This document shows, piece after piece, positions 11,200 to 20,434 of a stretch of DNA of 64,000 nucleotides; position 1 is the first letter of the stretch; each line of letters starts with the position of its first letter. Origin of the DNA: Peromyscus leucopus (taxonomy: Eukaryota; Chordata; Mammalia; Rodentia; Cricetidae); the NCBI RefSeq assembly GCF_004664715.2, contig NC_051064.1:113074240-113138239 (forward strand), in the 5' to 3' direction. The notes beneath the pieces are model-generated. The model ran no database searches and was not told where the DNA came from. It saw nothing but the letters and a program-made list of their open reading frames with translations. The position numbers and the translations under genes were made by a program.

Positions 11200-12465
11200 G
11201 AACTTTGATTAAATTTTTTTTAGAATTTCATGCATAAGTACTAAATTTACATAATTTTCACCCCTCCTTCCTCCCTCCAATTCTTCCCATATCTTCCTTT
11301 CTACTACTCAAGTTCATGACCTCTGTTTCTATAGTTACTTTTGTTTTACTTACTTACTTACATGCACGCTCGCTCGCACGCACGCATGCACAAAGACCAC
11401 CTCCTTTAGTGTTGTTTTTATTATGTACTTGTATTCAATACTGAGTACTTGGGATTGGATAACCTGTCAGGTGATGTGTCTCTGGAGAAGACTGATTCTC
11501 CTCTCAGCAGCCACTGATTGCCTATAACTCTTCATCTGGGGTACGGCCTTGTATATGTTCCTGTCCACATTGGTGTGTTGTTATTATGCAGGTCTTGTGT
11601 CAGCAACCATATTGCTGTGATTTCATGAGTGCAGAATCCCTGACTTGTCTAGAAAACGTTATCTAACAGCAGGTGTCTGACTCTTACACTCTTTCTTCCA
11701 CCCCCTCTTCCTTAATGATCCCTGAGCCTTACGTATAGGGGTTGCATTATAGACGTACTTTTGGGGCTAGGCACCCAATTCTCTGCATTTTAACCAATTG
11801 GAGATTTCTGTAAAATTCTCTGTCTTTTACAAAAAGGAGGTTCTTTGATAGGGGTGAGAGCTCTGCTTATCTGAGTATAAAGATAAGTATTCAGAATGCA
11901 TTTAGGAATTACATTCTTTTAAGAGAATGGCAGTAGTGGGTTCTCATCTAAGTTGGCTAGCTACAGGTGTCTGGTAGGTTTATATTACTGGGTGTGAAAT
12001 CCCTCCTGTGGAATGGCTTTAGATCCAATCAGACAGTTGTTTGTGGCCTCCAAAGTTATAGTGGGGCACTGTTGTCATTATTGGAGATAGCCTGCCAGAC
12101 CTGTAATTGTAATTTATAGGTTTTGCAACTATGAACTATTTTAGAACTGTTGGTTGCTTTTCTCCTTTGGCAGCTTGCATAGCACTTCTGGATACTATGG
12201 GAATTAGTCCTCAAGGAGGCTTCCATCTTCATTGCAGCTTGATTATTCCAGGTCCTGTGTCTGAAGTATGTGGTGTCTTCAGGAGTAGGCTCTTACCTGC
12301 AGGTTTTTGCAGGCAACCAAAGGAATGGTAGTAGACTCTATTGCCTGGAGTTTGTTGGAATCCCCTGCCTAACACCTCAAAGTGAGCTTTCCTAAGCCTG
12401 ACACTAGGGTTTTTGTAAGAAAGTCTGTGGTTCTTGGGGAGCATTATCACCTTGTGTGGCATAAC
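11200..12465 (-). mobile_element. L1 (Lx-type) 3' UTR, antisense
   Basis: Order of TCCTCCCTCCAATTCTTCCC, CAAGTTCATGACCTCTGTTT, a degenerate simple repeat, GAGTACTTGGGATTGGATAA, CTGATTCTCCTCTCAGCAGC and downstream blocks corresponds to a rodent L1 3' UTR on the minus strand. Diverged; no ORF left. Confidence 0.7.
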
Positions 12466-12485
12466 TCCATGTAAACTCTTTGCAT

Positions 12486-12660
12486 GTGGTGATATTGTGT
12501 TCCCCCCAAATATTGTGCACCCTAATAAACTTATCTGGGGTCAGAGAACAGAATAGCCACTACATATAGAGGCCAGAAAATGGTGGCACACACGCCTTTA
12601 ATCCTAGCATTCCAGAGGCAGAGATCCGCCTAGATCTCTCTGAGTTCCAGGCCACATGTG
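12486..12660 (+). mobile_element. LTR-like/B1 composite repeat fragment
   Basis: GTGATATTGTGTTCCCCCCA, TAATAAACTTATCTGGGGTC and a B1-like block TGGTGGCACACACGCCTTTA are a block order I associate with a widespread muroid repeat. It is truncated at about 12660 where the L1 inverted segment starts. Confidence 0.55.
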
Positions 12661-12662
12661 TC

Positions 12663-13025
12663 CAGAGTCTACTGGACACATGCCAACAAGCTAGGTCTTA
12701 CAGCAGATCAACTTTTGGTTTTCTGAGAATTCTCCACACTGATTTCCATAGTTGATTCAGACCTAGGATCAACATCCTTAGCAATCAGGAAATGCAAATT
12801 AAGACTATTTTGTGATTTCATTTTGCCTCACTCAGGATAGTTAAAATTAAGAAAACAAGTGACGACAAACACTGATGAGGATTCTAGGAAAGGAATCCTG
12901 ATTTGCTGTTGGTGGTTTTGTAAACCCATGGGGCCACTATGGAAATCAGTGTGGAGAATTCCCAGAAAACCAAAAGTTGATCTGCTGTAAGACCTAGCTT
13001 GTTGGCATGTGTCCAGGAGACTTTG
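12663..13025. repeat. Inverted repeat, 88-nt arms, 187-nt spacer
   Basis: Arms 12663-12750 and 12938-13025 are reverse complements with 3 mismatches by my hand alignment. The inner 79 nt of each arm have one mismatch. Could form a long hairpin in single-stranded DNA or RNA. Confidence 0.93.
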
Positions 13026-13260
13026 TATCCTACTCCATAAATACTTTTTTAGCCATTTCAATGATACTCTATTCACAATAGCTAGGAAATGGAAACAATC
13101 TAGCTGTCCTTCAGCTGATGAATGGATAATGAAAACGCCATACATGCATACATTGATATTCGATTTAGCTGTAAAGCAAAAGGAAATGGTGAAAATTTCA
13201 GGCAACTGAATGGAACTGCGAACTATACTGAATGAGGTAACCAAGGCCCTTGTTACCTTC
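12663..13260 (+). mobile_element. L1 ORF2 3' fragment with inverted internal duplication
   Basis: The sense part runs from about 12778 (ATCCTTAGCAATCAGGAAAT) through GGCCACTATGGAAATCAGTG and ATTCACAATAGCTAGGAAAT to ACTGAATGAGGTAACCAAGG. In one frame near 13069-13125 it still reads LFTIARKWKQ...DEWIMK, typical of the L1 ORF2 C-terminus. Upstream, 12663-12750 is an inverted copy of 12938-13025. Inactive. Confidence 0.85.
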
Positions 13261-13261
13261 T

Positions 13262-13420
13262 CTTCAGTTTCAATGTCTCTGTATTTGCTGTTCTCTGCCT
13301 GCTGTTGACTTCATCTTTCAACTCTTTTGAGTCTTTGATCAAATGTCTACTTTCCAGTGAGGTCTTCCCTAAATATTTCATTTTGTATTATAATCTCCCA
13401 CTCGTTTTGTTTTCTGTCTA
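13262..13420 (+). mobile_element. LINE-2-like fragment
   Basis: TTTGATCAAATGTCTACTTT followed by GTGAGGTCTTCCCTAAATAT resembles the L2 3' region (TCAAATGTCACCT...GAGGCCTTCCCTGA). By eye only. Confidence 0.45.
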
Positions 13421-13482
13421 TGAAAATGTCTCATGGACTTGTAAGATACTTGCTTATGTGTGCCACATGAGGTTGGAGCTCA

Positions 13483-13860
13483 CCAATACTAACGAAACTA
13501 GTAGTGATAAATCCCAAAGTCTAGGGTCTCAAGTGGGCGCCCCAAGAACCCAGACTCCTCAAGGGGGATATCAGGGCGGGAGTGGACTCAAGGGGGATAT
13601 CAGGGCGGGAGTGGAGTTTACACAAAGGTCACAGTGGTCCTTCTTGGAACACTTGCAACTATCCCAGTCACAGTTGAGCGCATCTCTTAATAGAAATCTC
13701 TTTACATTGTTACATTGTGGCAGGTGTGATTGAGTAATGATTGAGTCAGGTTGCCCTTGGAACTACTTTTCTTTTTAGTTCCTTATTCTCCTGGGGCTTG
13801 GGGGTGTAAGCCTGAAGGGTTAGGGTCTTTCAGTAGGAATGAACATTTTCTGAGTGCTTA
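13483..13860. mobile_element. LTR-like sequence with 29-bp direct repeats
   Basis: Contains AAGTGGGCGCCCCAAGAACC and two direct repeats, a look common to rodent retroviral LTR or leader regions. Family and orientation are not recognised. Confidence 0.35.
13558..13615. repeat. 29-bp unit, two exact tandem copies
   Basis: Copies 13558-13586 and 13587-13615 are identical, beginning CTCAAGGGGGATATCAGGGC. Confidence 0.97.
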
Positions 13861-13984
13861 CCTAAGGAAATAGGATATGATTCAGTGAAGCTGCATTATC
13901 CAAAACATTTCTGAGATAACCTCTTTAAGAACTGCCTTCAGAGACAACCAAAAGCCTTAAAGGGAAAACATTTTGGTTTCTTAA

Positions 13985-14140
13985 AAAATGTGGACATCAC
14001 GTGGGATGAGACGTCTATTAAAGAGGCTGTTTCTTGTGCCTCATCCCAGCTCTGTTGGGTCAGAATCTCTGGGGAAGCTTGCCTTTTAAAGAAACTTCCT
14101 GGGGCACTGGAAGTTGAGGATCACTGCTTATATCATCTCT
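13985..14140 (+). mobile_element. MER5-like hAT DNA transposon remnant
   Basis: GGTCAGAATCTCTGGGGAAG and the end GAAGTTGAGGATCACTGCTT resemble the MER5 body and terminal ...GAACCACTG. Old and diverged; tentative. Confidence 0.3.
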
Positions 14141-14539
14141 GCAGCTTTGCTCTGTACTTACTTACCTAACTCAGTGTGGACCAAAGACCTATGACTACAA
14201 AACTCAAAGCCACCTCAGAGGGCAGGGGTGTTATCCCAGCAATGCTGAAGAACATTTCCCAAAGAAACTCCAGAAAAGAGCTGGATAATGGAATGGGAGG
14301 TAGACTTACAGGAATAACACTGTAGTCAGAAGCATAACTCTTTGGCTGGCCTGTTTTTGGTGTGCCTGACAAATCACACTTCGAGTTAATAGAGTTTCAC
14401 TATATTTTTCTGTTAAGAGGAAAGGGCAAGGAAAGAAGAATTAATTATGTGTTGGTGAGATTGGGTGTGGCCTCAAAGTTCTTTGATCTTATCTTCTGTT
14501 CTTTCTATCCATCTTTGAACACTGAACAAACCCTGAACG

Positions 14540-14540
<1 letters not shown>

Positions 14541-14602
<62 letters not shown>
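14541..14602. repeat. (GT)n microsatellite, about 30 units
   Basis: Pure GT run. Confidence 0.98.
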
Positions 14603-14604
<2 letters not shown>

Positions 14605-14859
14605 ACCAAATGGCTTATCCTTAGTAGAAAGATACCTTGGATCTTTTTTAAAGGGAACAGCTTTCTTAAACCAAAGAGGCTTCAAAAGAAATGGATGAGC
14701 AGCTGAAGCGAAAACATGGTATATAAAGGCTTGACTCAAAATATTGAGTAATATTAGAACAGACCCATTAGGTTAGACACAGTTTTCATCTGCTGAGTAA
14801 CCTCTCATTAAAGATGTGGTTCATGGGGCTGCTAAATGTGTGTATATATCAACATTTGT

Positions 14860-15090
14860 GCATGTGCATGGGGAGACTAGAGGTTAACGTCAGATACTCC
14901 TCAGGAGTTTTACCTTGTTTTGTGAAGCATGGTTTTTCCTAGAGATGTGAATTTGCTGTTTACGTTAGGCTGGCTGGCCTGAGAGACATCTACCTCCTTG
15001 GATTAGGATTACAAATACTGCCACCGTTGATTGAACTCAGATCTTCATAATGTATGACAAGCACTTTACTGACTGAGCGGTCTGCCCTGC
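14860..15090 (-). mobile_element. B3/B4-type SINE
   Basis: GGAGACTAGAGGTTAACGTC, a B1-like middle, then GATTGAACTCAGATCTTCAT and TTACTGACTGAGCGGTCTGC, the antisense tRNA-like head of a B3-type SINE. Confidence 0.7.
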
Positions 15091-15239
15091 TCTGCTCTTT
15101 CATTTTCTGAATGACAGTAAAACCATTAACTGCTTTTGTTTAGTTAACAATTCATTGATTTATCTTATTGCGCAAAAAGATTTTTAGCATTGGTGTGAAC
15201 ATTACCATTTTAATCATGAAATTGATGATGAAAATGTTA

Positions 15240-15400
15240 AATAGAGGATGGCTTCATTGGTAAAGGCAGTTGCCACCAACCTAAGGGCTTGAGTTTCATC
15301 CCCAGGATCCATGAGGTGGAAGAGAACTGACTCCAGCAAGGTTTCCTCTTATTTCCACGTGTATGGACAGACAGACACACACACACAACAGTTTTTTTCA
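15240..15400 (+). mobile_element. B2/B3-type SINE
   Basis: GATGGCTTCATTGGTAAAGG, GGGCTTGAGTTTCATCCCCA, AGAGAACTGACTCCAGCAAG and a short CA tail. Confidence 0.75.
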
Positions 15401-15523
15401 ATGTTAAATATCATTAAGCATTTAAGAGTAACAAAATAAGTACCAGTTTGAGGGCCTCCTATATACTGAATTGTTGAATGTCTTCTATATCTTATTCCAT
15501 TTCCTCCTTGTAAGAAGATTGAT

Positions 15524-16404
15524 CCCACTCATGTCCAGGCTGGGACCCCAAGAAAGACACGGAGAAATGGATGAGATCTACATGAACAGCCTGGACATGA
15601 GTGGGAGCAATGAAGGGCAAGGGTCGAGGGAAAGAGAGCGGGAGATCCTAGCTGGATCAAGAAAAGAGAGGGAGAACAAGGAATAGGAGACCATGGTAAA
15701 TGAAGACCACATGAGAAAAGGAAGAAACAAACAGCTAAAGAGGCCCACAGAAATCCACAAAGATACCCCCACAAAAGACTGCTGGCAATGGTCGAGAGAC
15801 AGCCGGGACTGACCTACTCGTGATGGGATGGCCAAACACCCTAATAGTTGTGCCATAAACCCCATCCAAGGACTGAGGAATCTGGATGCAGACATCCACG
15901 GCTAGGCCCCTGGTGGAGCACTGGGAGTCTAATTAGCGAGAAAGAGGAGGGTTTATATGAGCGAGAATTGTTGAAACCAAGGTTGGATAAAGCACAGGGA
16001 CAAATAACCAAATGAATGGAAACACATGAACTATGAACCAAGGCTGAGGGGCCCCCAACTGGATCAGGCCCTCTGAAGAGGTGAGACAGTCGATTGGCTT
16101 GATCTGTTTGGGAAGCATCTAGGCAGTGGTACCAGGTCCTGGGCTCGTTGCATGAGTTAGCTGTTTGAAACCTGGGATTTATGCAGGGATGCTTGGCTCA
16201 ATCTGGGAGGAGGGGACTGGACCTGCCTGGACTGAGTCTATCAGGTCAATCCCAGTCCTCGGGGGAGACCTTGATCTGGAGAAGGTGGGAATGGGGGGTA
16301 GGCTGGGGGGAAGGGGAGGGGGGCAGCAAGGGAGAGAACAAGGGAATCAGTGGCTATTATGTAGAACTGAATAGTATTGTAAAATAAATAAGTAAATTAA
16401 AAAA
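15524..16404 (+). mobile_element. Muroid L1 3' end insertion, 881 bp, with target duplication
   Basis: The body includes GGGCCCCCAACTGGATCAGG and GTGAGACAGTCGATTGGCTT, a G-rich tract (about 16290-16335) and an A-rich end with AATAAATAAG. AAGATTGAT precedes it (15515-15523) and follows it (16405-16413). Near-identical to 51429-51792, so the family is relatively young here. The first 19 bp are inverted again at 15587-15605. Open frames inside it have no coding value. Confidence 0.85.
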
Positions 16405-16705
16405 AAGATTGATATGTTAAAAGATAGGTTCACTCTACTTTATCTTGGAGTCTCCTTTAAACTTGTGGAAATCACATTGAAAAATTATAATCACCTTAAA
16501 TAGGATAGTGATGGTATTGTGACCTCCATTTTTTTTAAAAATCAAAAATAGTGCCTGTCATACATATTCAGCAAAAAGTAAGTTTACAGAATTTAATCTC
16601 CTTGGGCCCAGTGTGGTGGCACACACTTGAAATCCCTGCCCTTGCAAGCTAGAAGAGGAAGGATCAGGAGTCTGACAGCAGCCTGGGATGCATGAGAACC
16701 TATCT

Positions 16706-17214
16706 GCTGTGGGATGCTCTGTATGTCCTGTGGGAGCCCGTTCTCGGGTTCCTCTTGGCTTTACCCAGCAGGTCTGCATAGAGGATGATTAGGACCACAG
16801 GCCTGAGTGCAGGTGTCTGAGATGGTCTGCACTTGGGTGTGCTGGGTCTGTATGTCAAATTGCTCTGATTGGTCAATAAATAAAACCTGATTGGCCGTGG
16901 CTAGGCAGGAAGTATAGGCGGGACTAACAGAGGAGAAATAAAAGAACAGGAAGGCAGGAGACTGCCTGGAGCCGCCGCTAGGACAAGGAAAATGTAAAGT
17001 ATCGGTAAGCCACGAGCCACATGGCAAGGTATAGATTTGTGGAAATGGATTAATTTAAGCTATAAGAACAGTTAGCAAGAAGCCTGCCACGGCCATACAG
17101 TTTGTAAGCAAAATAAGTCTCTGTGTTTACTTGGTTGGGTCTGAGCGGCTGTGGGACTGGCGGGTGACAAAGATTTGTCCTGTCTGTGGGCAAGGCAGGA
17201 AAACTCTAGCTACA
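16706..17214 (+). mobile_element. Solo LTR (rodent ERV), itself containing a second LTR fragment
   Basis: Starts GCTGTGGGATGCTCTGTATG and ends AACTCTAGCTACA. CCTATCT flanks it on both sides (16699-16705 and 17215-17221), so it is a solo LTR. It has CTGATTGGTCAATAAATAAA, GCCACGAGCCACATGGCAAG and TCTCTGTGTTTACTTGGTTG blocks. Positions 16728-16846 interrupt it with sequence of another LTR family. Exact ERV family not named. Confidence 0.8.
16728..16846 (+). mobile_element. 119-bp LTR fragment nested in LTR
   Basis: Starts CTGTGGGAGCCCGTTCTCGG and resembles, in opposite orientation, the outer 110 bp of the solo LTR at 30422-30766. The 10-bp TCTGTATGTC occurs at both edges (16718-16727 and 16847-16856). 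Confidence 0.85.
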
Positions 17215-17235
17215 CCTATCTAAAAAATTAAAGAG

Positions 17236-17735
17236 GAGAGGAGGTTTTTCATCTTTTCCCCACTAAATAGGTAGGTGCCATATAATGGAGTACAATTTTA
17301 TGTAAGTCAGTGAGTCGTGTAATTATGACTTTGACTGAAAGAAACTAAAGTAGTTCATGCTCTGAATTAAAATAAGACTATTTTTTTTGTATCTGACGTA
17401 CTAATAATCCTGATTTCCATTGGCAAGATAGAAAAGATCTATACTTTATATACTGAAAAATGAATAGTTAGTACATGCTAACCATCTGCCGTTCTGCTTA
17501 TTTTCCTTTCCAAACTTGAAATTGAAACTATTTGACCTCATCTTCCCTCTCTTTGGTTTTCCAACAGTTCTGATAGACTTAGTAGCTATAAACTTGATTG
17601 CAGCTTTTGTCATTTTCTCAGTCTGTCTTTCTGTCTCCCCTCTCTTATTTCCTTATTTATCCCCTTAGATGTTATCACTTTTGGTCTTTCCCAAATTGTC
17701 ATTTTAGATTTTGTTTTCAGGGAGTTGATTTGGCA
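17236..17735. other. Intronic sequence without recognised features
   Basis: Complex AT-rich DNA with no repeat or exon that I recognise. Confidence 0.4.
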
Positions 17736-17739
17736 TAAC

Positions 17740-18042
17740 TTTTTTAAAACTTTATTTTGGAGGTGTGTGTGTGTGGGCAGGTGTGTATGCCCACTTGAGC
17801 ACTGAGAGGATCTTGGCATCTTGCTCTGTCAACCCTTGCCTTATTCCATTGAGACAGGATGTCTCACTGAACCTGGCTCTAGGCTGGAGGACAGTAAGCC
17901 CTATCAATCTTCTGGTTTCCACCTGCTTAGTGCTGAGGTCACTGGTATGTGGCCACCCCTGACTTTTATTTTTTCATCATGCATACTGGGAATCTAAACT
18001 CAGGTGCTTATGCCCTTTCCCACTGAGCCACCTCTCCAGCCC
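17740..18042 (-). mobile_element. B3/B4-type SINE
   Basis: AAACTTTATTTTGGAGG, GACAGGATGTCTCACTGAAC, AATCTAAACTCAGGTGCTTA and CACTGAGCCACCTCTCCAGC are the antisense parts of a long composite SINE. Confidence 0.8.
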
Positions 18043-18465
18043 TCACAATTATTCATTCCCTTCTTCAAATATTTCAGTGATTGATAGGTCATTGGTTTAC
18101 TTAAATCCTCTACAGTTAAAAAAGAAGAGATTTCCCAGTATTGCATAACGGTTATTGTTTCCCACTTTGGGGTAGAAATTACTGGAATCTAATGGTTGTA
18201 GCAACCATTTATTTATTTCTTCATGACATCTGACTGAAGAATATAGAGTGAGTTGCAGTTGGGTTGAGAATTTTAGCCCTCCCCACCAGGTGTTGTGGAA
18301 TATTTTTAACTGTTCAAAGGGAACAAAATACCACAAATAAGTGGGGGTTTTTTGTTTTTTTTTTTTTTTTAAATATTACCAAAAAAAAGTACCTATTCCC
18401 TTAAAACAACTTACTTTTCCCATGTCTGTTTTTCTGGTTTTGGGCTATTTTGAGCTAATGTGATC

Positions 18466-18600
18466 TTCCCTTCCTACCTTTTCCCTTCCCTTCTCCCTTC
18501 CTCCCATTCCCCTCCCTCATGTCTCCCTCTCTCTTTCTGTATCCTTCTTTCTACCCTTTCAATAGCTTACTCTTTTCCTTCCTTTCTTCCTTCCTTTCAA
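18466..18600. repeat. Polypyrimidine tract
   Basis: About 135 bp almost only C and T (CTTCCC, CCTCCC, TTCCTT blocks) on the + strand of Faf1 intron, about 1.7 kb before the 20298 exon. A run of T lies at 18354-18371. Confidence 0.8.
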
Positions 18601-18779
18601 GGAACCAGGGGGCATCCTGTTTAGCTAGAAAGGCCAGTGCTGTGATGGCATCTACTGTGTGATAGCCACTCAATCCATTGGTGTGAAAGCAACAAGGACT
18701 TATTTTCTCCCTTTTGTAGGAAATAGCATTCCAACTGTTTTTTGACATCTTTTATTTTAGAGGTTACCAATGATCAGCT

Positions 18780-20230
18780 CAGGGTCAAGTCTGCTTTCAA
18801 ATATTTTAGTAAGACATAGAAAGAAAAATGAGACCCTAACTTGCTAGTCTACTAATCTACACATCCCTGTTGATGAGTTAAAGCTTTATGAGTGTGAAAT
18901 TTGGTATGTAAGCTTAATCTGCTTGAGAACCTTTTATCCCATAATAGTTGTGGAATGTGAAGATTTGAATTTTCATAGGGGCACTGATATTTCTTGGCTG
19001 ACAATGGATTTCTTAAGGCCTTGTCATTTCAAATTGCCATGAGGTCTGGTTATTGCACTAACCGTGTATATGAACCGGCCTCCCAATGAACTTACTGCAG
19101 TGGTGCTAACTTGTCTTGACACTCTGGCTGACAGTCCTAGTTGCCCTTAACAAGATCTACTTTCTGTAGTCACAGCACAGGTTTTACAAAAGATTCAGCC
19201 TAAATTTCTGAAATGAATTTCTATTGACAGAAAATGTACTGGCTTTAAAAATTAAGAGGTTTGATTCTGTTTTGAATTGGTTATCAAATGAATCTGAGCA
19301 CATGACATTTTAATACCGTTTGTCTTTTCAAATAGATTTACCGTCTAATGCATGTGACGACAGGACTTTGCTCATCAGCTAGAACATACATTTCAGAGGA
19401 GTTGTTACCTAAAATATTATCATAAGGCATAAGAAAACACACGATTTAAGTTGCCTTTCATGAACATAATTAAGAATTAATAAGCTAGTACCAGTGGCTA
19501 GTCTCCAGAATTTCCACTGTTTTGCCTTTTGTGACCTGTGTTATTAAAAGTCCATTATTTTTACAGACTTTATTAAATTGGATCTTATTAAAGCATTCTA
19601 TATTTGCATTTGGTCTTTCATAATTCATTATTATTATGACATTTACTTTTTACCATCAGATCTGAAAACATATCATAAGCTACCCTTTTCTCTTGAAAGA
19701 AATGCTAATTTCAAACAGTCCTCTAATAGAAGAGAAAAGCTTTATCAGTTTTTTCATTTATTCCAGATCGTGTTAAGAATACTAATGCTAGACTTCAGTA
19801 TGCTAATATCTCTGAGCTTTTTTGGCCAAAAGCTTAGAATTGTTGTTTTTGTTCCACACTAAGTACAAACTAGAAGACCTACTACTTCTAGAAGAGACCC
19901 AACATTCCAGCCTTGTACTTGATTTTAAGTACTTAGGAAAATGTTGCTAAATCTATTTTTAAATTATGTTAGTCAGTTTACCTTTTTACTACACTATATT
20001 GTTTATCGTAGTTAAGAAATTCTCTCCTGGATATTCTTTTGTTTTTTCAGAATTTAAGTAGTACATCTTGCACTATTTGAGAATTCAGAAGAATCCCATG
20101 CTGTCATCCCTTGACAGCAATTAGGGTGTGCTTTCTTCTTTTCTATATGACAACCATTAAAGATTTAGTTGAAAACTCAACATAGTAAAATGTTCCATAC
20201 TGATGTAAGTCAGGCTATATAATCTTTACA
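18780..20230. promoter_or_regulatory. Candidate conserved noncoding element upstream of exon
   Basis: About 1.45 kb free of SINE, LINE or microsatellite, ending just before the 20298 exon. It has scattered homeodomain-like cores (AATTAAGAATTAATAAG near 19470), several retained CpGs (AACCGTGTATATGAACCGGC near 19060) and balanced composition. No long ORF makes sense as protein. Suggests constraint, but only an alignment would show it. Confidence 0.3.
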
Positions 20231-20297
20231 TGAATGTTAATGGCTTCTCAGATCTACTAATTTGTTTGAAACTTACTTTGGTTTTGTTTTGTTTCAG

Positions 20298-20434
20298 ATT
20301 TCTGACCATGTGCAATAGACACTTTGGCAGTGTTATTGCACAGACCATTCGGACTCAAAAAACAGATCAGTTTCCACTTTTCCTGATTATCATGGGAAAG
20401 CGGTCATCTAATGAAGTGTTAAATGTGATACAAG
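20298..20434 (+). CDS. Faf1: Faf1 internal exon (UAS domain part)
   Basis: Internal coding exon of FAS-associated factor 1, a ubiquitin-binding cofactor of the p97/VCP segregase that also binds Fas and dampens NF-kB signalling. The acceptor is a T-rich tract ending TTGTTTTGTTTCAG and the donor is CAAG|GTAAAG. The exon enters on the last base of an Arg codon (phase 2 intron) and leaves after the first base of a Gly codon (phase 1). It encodes 45 full residues, starting FLTMCNRHFG and ending NEVLNVIQ, which I recognise as the UAS domain (thioredoxin-like fold), about residues 424-468 of ~650. No stop or frameshift is seen and the frame joins exactly to the exon at 25788. The open frame running past the donor to 20556 is intron read-through. 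Identification is by recall of the FAF1 protein, not a search. Confidence 0.97.

Larger units (their letters stand above)
16605..17235 (+). mobile_element. Old Alu/B1-like SINE split by an LTR
   Basis: GTGTGGTGGCACACACTTGA to AGAACCTATCT (to 16705) is the left part; the sequence resumes at CCTATCTAAAAAATT (17215 on). The break is the LTR insertion. Confidence 0.65.
1..20297 (+). other. Faf1: Faf1 intron, 3' part (upstream of exon at 20298)
   Basis: At least 20.3 kb of intron; its 5' end lies outside the window. I looked for the preceding Faf1 exon, which should encode the residues just before FLTMCNRH in the UAS domain, and did not find it. The content is L1, SINE and LTR debris plus two repeat-poor islands listed separately. 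Confidence 0.85.

Noticed and set aside
12828..13244. 138-codon minus-strand frame
   Set aside because: It is the complement of an L1 ORF2 remnant.
13305..13733. 142-codon plus-strand frame, the longest in the window
   Set aside because: It crosses an L2-like fragment and an LTR-like patch with a tandem repeat; no domain or codon character.
15529..16118. Several overlapping minus-strand frames (61-105 codons)
   Set aside because: All fall within the L1 insertion 15524-16404 on its antisense strand.
16165..16387. Two frames with GGRGGGQQGREQ, repeated at 51550-51759
   Set aside because: Shared because both lie in copies of the same L1 3' end; G-rich noncoding sequence.
18466..18600. Strong branch-point/acceptor region for a hidden exon
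   Set aside because: The pyrimidine tract is not followed by an exon with a fitting frame and donor; the protein joins directly across this intron.
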